Shown here one piece after another: positions 48,698-51,452 of a stretch of DNA of 51,452 nt (positions are counted from its first letter, which is position 1; the number at the start of each line of letters is the position of its first letter). This DNA is from Bacteroidales bacterium (GTDB lineage Bacteria > Bacteroidota > Bacteroidia > Bacteroidales > UBA932), in contig JAFYUS010000029.1 of the NCBI GenBank assembly GCA_017549505.1, positions 1 through 51,452 on the forward strand, written 5' to 3'. The notes below the pieces were generated by a model that worked only from the letters and a program-made list of their open reading frames with translations, searched no databases and was not told where the DNA came from. Made by a program: the position numbers and the translations under genes.

Positions 48698-49969
48698 TTA
48701 TTTAGTGATTTCTTCTATCATTGCCTTGGCGACGGCGTCAGAGGCTCCTGAACCACCTAGAGCGGCGCGGATATCAGCGTAGTCGTCAAGCATCCTGTTT
48801 CTTCGGTCCTCGTTCTCGATAAGTTCCCTTATCTCTTTCACCAAGGCATCGGCGTTGCATTCTTTCTGGATGAATTCCTTGAATGCAAGCTTGTCGATTA
48901 TGAGGTTGCCGAGGCTGATGTACCTTATCTTGACAATCTTTCTTGCTATCCAATAGGTGAGGGGATTGGTGATATATCCTACAACCTGTGGTGTGCCGAA
49001 GAGTGCTGTCTCAAGGGATGCCGTTCCGGAGTTGACTATTGCCGCTTCTGCATTACGTATTATCGACTGTGTCTCTCCGAAGAGGACCTTGATGTATCGT
49101 TTGTTATCTTCAGTCAGCCAAGGTTCATAATCGGCCATGCTGCGGGCTGGGGCACCAGCAACGAGGAACTGATACTCAGAATACTCCGGAATCTGACGCA
49201 TCTTTGATGCGAATTCAGTCAGTACGGGCATCATTGTGCTTATTTCAGGCTTTCTAGAACCGGCAAGCATTGCTATGAAAGGCTTGTTCTCCAGTCCTGT
49301 CCTGACGAAGAAGTCTTCCCTTGTTTCATTCATCGCCCTTGAACAGTCTACAGCATCTACAAGAGGATTTCCTTTATATATGTAACTGATCCCTTTCGAG
49401 TCGAAGTATGGCTTTTCAAACGGGAAGACTATGAAGAGCTTGTCAACATATGCCTTGAGTTTCTTTATACGTCCTTCGCGTGAAGCCCAGACTTTTGGAG
49501 CGATGTAGTAAAATACTTTGAATCCTGCATTGTGGGCAAATTCTGCAATCTTGAAGTTGAATCCCGGGTAGTCGATCAGAATCACAACATCAGGTTTCCA
49601 TTCAAGTATGTCCTTCTTGCAGAATGATACATTCCCCAGAAGTTTGCGGGCCTTGGCGACTACTTCCACGAATCCCATTACCGCACCGTCCTTATAATGC
49701 CGTACCAGTCCGGAATTCCGGCCGACGGCAGGGGTGTTGAAAACAACCCCTCCCACGCCTTCGGCGCGGGCCCCTCCCCCTGCGGCCAGGGGGGTAGCAC
49801 GGTTTTCAACACCCCTGCCGCCGGCCTCCAGGTCCTGCCAGGCGCTGAGCATGAGGTCGCCGCCCCAGAAGCGGATTTCCGCTTCGGGGTCTTCGGCGTA
49901 TATGCCTTTCATCAGATTTGAGCCGTGGAGGTCGCCCGAAGCTTCTCCTGCTATGATGTAGTAACGCAT
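48698..49969 (-). CDS. lpxB: Lipid-A-disaccharide synthase with an in-frame insertion
   Basis: A 423-residue peripheral membrane glycosyltransferase that joins UDP-2,3-diacylglucosamine and lipid X in lipid A synthesis. The N-terminus IIAGEASGDLHGSNLM, the segments VVILIDYPGFNFKIAEF and VFYYIAPKVWASREGRIKKL, and the C-terminal IVNSGTASLETALFGTPQVV with GNLIIDK are typical. Relatives have about 380 residues. Here about 46 residues (42-87), rich in Gly, Ala and Arg, stand between GGDLM and LVRHYKDGAVMGF, where relatives have about six. This stretch is encoded by palindromic element C. The frame is open throughout, so the gene may still work. Confidence 0.93.
   Translation of the reverse strand: MRYYIIAGEASGDLHGSNLMKGIYAEDPEAEIRFWGGDLMLSAWQDLEAGGRGVENRATPLAAGGGARAEGVGGVVFNTPAVGRNSGLVRHYKDGAVMGFVEVVAKARKLLGNVSFCKKDILEWKPDVVILIDYPGFNFKIAEFAHNAGFKVFYYIAPKVWASREGRIKKLKAYVDKLFIVFPFEKPYFDSKGISYIYKGNPLVDAVDCSRAMNETREDFFVRTGLENKPFIAMLAGSRKPEISTMMPVLTEFASKMRQIPEYSEYQFLVAGAPARSMADYEPWLTEDNKRYIKVLFGETQSIIRNAEAAIVNSGTASLETALFGTPQVVGYITNPLTYWIARKIVKIRYISLGNLIIDKLAFKEFIQKECNADALVKEIRELIENEDRRNRMLDDYADIRAALGGSGASDAVAKAMIEEITK
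49720..49826. repeat. Palindromic nested-hairpin element, copy C, inside lpxB
   Basis: Near-perfect 25-base arms (49720-49744 and 49802-49826, one mismatch, inner ends GTGTTGAAAAC and GTTTTCAACAC) enclose a 57-base C-rich/G-rich core with hairpins ACGCC-TTC-GGCG(C) and CCCCCTG-CGGC-CAGGGGG, ending GGTAGCACG. Core layout equals copies A and B. It lies in the plus orientation, antisense to lpxB, and keeps the lpxB frame open. Confidence 0.88.
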
Positions 49970-49981
49970 GATGATTCTTTG

Positions 49982-50836
49982 TTAAAGATCCTTCACTTCG
50001 TTCAGGATGACAGAAATGCCGTTCAGGATGACAGAAATGCGTCTGCACTCTTCGTAGTCGGTGCAGTCGACGTTATGGGCTACGATGCTGATGTAGCCGT
50101 CTGCAACGATCCTGTGGTCTGCGTCATCTGTATTGCGAGGGTCGTCGATGAATTCTCCTACCATCATGTACAGGTCTTCGCCCTCCTCCAGCACAGGATT
50201 TGAACTCTGTCCCAGAAGCTCAGGAGTTATGCCATACTTCCTGTAATGCTCTACATCCCATTCCTTGAATTCCTTTATCCATTTGCCGAGCCCCTGGTAT
50301 CCTGTCCTGATACCTTTTATCTGATCTGCCGGGATGTCGGGAAAGTTTACATTATAGTATACGCCATGTTTCTGCGGGAGATCGGCCATCAGTTTCCTGA
50401 AGATGTCACCGAAATATTGTGAGACGCCGCTGAAATCGGCATCCGGATGGAGGGTGTCAAGTGATACTCCTATCGCAGGGATGCCGTTAAGCGCTGCCTC
50501 TTCTGCAGCTCCCAGCGTACCGGAATAACATGATGCCGTCGATGCGTTCGAACCATGGTTGATGCCTGATACGACCACGTCTGGGAAGTTGTCAAGAAAC
50601 ATTGTATTGAGACCGAACTTTACACAGCTTGCTGGCGTTGCATCCACGTAATGCCAGCCGTCTCCAAGGTCTTTGTGTGCTATCTGTTTGAATCCGAGAG
50701 AAACTGCCATGGACATGCCTGACTGGTGGTGTTTCGGGGCGATTACAGTGACTTCGCCGAACTCTTTCATGATTTCTACAAGGGCCTTGATACCCTTTGC
50801 CTGATATCCGTCGTCGTTGGTAATAAGAATGCGCAT
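49982..50836 (-). CDS. surE: 5'/3'-nucleotidase SurE with repeat-derived C-terminal tail
   Basis: A 284-residue metal-dependent nucleotidase acting on nucleoside monophosphates. The N-terminal MRILITNDDGYQAKGI carries the metal-binding Asp pair, and VVSGINHGSNASTASCYSGTLGAA (in parts) and FNVNFPD-like VNFPDIPA are conserved. Relatives end near residue 260. The last 20 residues, RRISVILNGISVILNEVKDL, come from an interspersed repeat with a 21-base tandem duplication. A promoter box (TATATTTG, minus strand, 50858-50865) is 21 bases before the ATG. lpxB follows after 12 bases. Confidence 0.95.
   Translation of the reverse strand: MRILITNDDGYQAKGIKALVEIMKEFGEVTVIAPKHHQSGMSMAVSLGFKQIAHKDLGDGWHYVDATPASCVKFGLNTMFLDNFPDVVVSGINHGSNASTASCYSGTLGAAEEAALNGIPAIGVSLDTLHPDADFSGVSQYFGDIFRKLMADLPQKHGVYYNVNFPDIPADQIKGIRTGYQGLGKWIKEFKEWDVEHYRKYGITPELLGQSSNPVLEEGEDLYMMVGEFIDDPRNTDDADHRIVADGYISIVAHNVDCTDYEECRRISVILNGISVILNEVKDL
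49987..50040 (-). repeat. Interspersed repeat with 21-base tandem duplication at the surE 3' end
   Basis: On the minus strand the unit reads GTCATCCTGAACGAAGTG then AAGGATC (50011 to 49987). The neighbouring 21 bases (50000-50020, GTTCAGGATGACAGAAATGC on the plus strand) are repeated at 50021-50040. This class of short palindrome-like repeat is familiar from many genomes, where it is often seen read as CHPERSEG or VILxEAKDL peptides. Confidence 0.75.
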
Positions 50837-50857
50837 TTTTGTAACAATAATTTATTA

Positions 50858-50896
50858 CAAATATAGTCATATTATTCATAAATTTTTCTAAATTTG
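50858..50896. promoter_or_regulatory. Divergent promoter boxes for surE (-) and gap (+)
   Basis: The minus strand reads TATATTTG at 50858-50865. The plus strand reads TAAATTTG at 50889-50896, 77 bases before the gap ATG, giving an A/T-rich leader that contains a GTAGA/TCTAC mini-hairpin. Confidence 0.6.
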
Positions 50897-50961
50897 CAAT
50901 CGATTTTGTAGAACTAGGTCTACATCAACCATTTGACAATTTAAAGTATAACTTTATATAA

Positions 50962-51452
<491 letters not shown>

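Noticed and set aside
49697-49961. Two open frames on the plus strand over the lpxB palindrome
   Set aside because: Palindromic, GC-rich DNA is open in several frames by nature; no start signal or homology.

Overview
The window is a chromosomal segment of a member of the Bacteroidota, most likely the Bacteroidales. Signs are promoters of the TAnnTTTG type, a FecI/FecR/TonB-receptor unit with a DUF4249 lipoprotein, the DUF3276, DUF5606 and DUF349 families, a Bacteroidota-type NusB, and gene orders such as zapA-6S RNA-rny. A 2-oxoacid:ferredoxin oxidoreductase and rubrerythrin point to an anaerobe, and lpxB plus several beta-barrel proteins to a Gram-negative envelope. Genus cannot be set from the sequence. 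There is no transposase, phage gene, CRISPR array or tRNA; almost everything is core genome.

Layout. 1-5.8 kb: ECF sigma, FecR anti-sigma, TonB receptor, DUF4249 lipoprotein and a second lipoprotein (+). 5.8-7.4 kb: an outer-membrane protein (-) and rubrerythrin (+). 7.5-9.5 kb: PspC-PadR-PspC operon (-) with a palindrome at its promoter. 9.6-11.4 kb: orphan sigma-like protein and porin (+). 11.4-14.6 kb: YicC and a GNAT enzyme (-), then glnS (+). 14.7-21.8 kb: dsbD, rny, 6S RNA candidate, zapA with a coiled-coil partner, and the four-subunit oxidoreductase (all -). 21.9-26.5 kb: SAH/MTA deaminase and purine nucleoside phosphorylase (+), then NAD synthetase and a DUF3276 protein (-). 26.6-32.2 kb: long + operon nusB, yajC, ybbR, coaE, DUF5606, rimO, DUF6340. 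32.2-37.4 kb (-): OlsB/GlsB-like acyltransferase, DUF1846, RNase P RNA, OYE flavoenzyme and a steroid 5-alpha-reductase homologue. 37.5-40.8 kb (+): glutaminyl cyclase, then a TPP riboswitch controlling a TonB receptor. 40.9-42.3 kb (-): a conserved hypothetical, a small-RNA candidate and trmD. 42.4-47 kb (+): DUF349, yidC, yggS. 47-50.8 kb (-): a double metallo-beta-lactamase-fold protein, lpxB and surE. The window ends inside gap (+).

The most unusual content is not a gene cluster but small palindromic sequence that has entered conserved genes and RNAs. Three elements share one design: a C-rich/G-rich double-hairpin core, ending in a TRGCAYG-like motif, inside a long perfect or near-perfect palindrome whose arms differ in every copy. 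One of them sits in frame inside lpxB and adds about 40 residues. A second repeat type, the CATCCTGAACGAAG class, forms the C-terminal tail of SurE and part of a TonB receptor, and a 15-base piece of it recurs in an enlarged 5' region of RNase P RNA. Other points worth checking are a NAD synthetase whose glutaminase nucleophile Cys is replaced by Gly, a translationally coupled pair of SRD5A-like and OYE-like reductases, a TPP-controlled terminator that overlaps the start codon of its receptor gene, genes with almost no 5' leader, and a promoter-to-terminator small-RNA candidate next to trmD.
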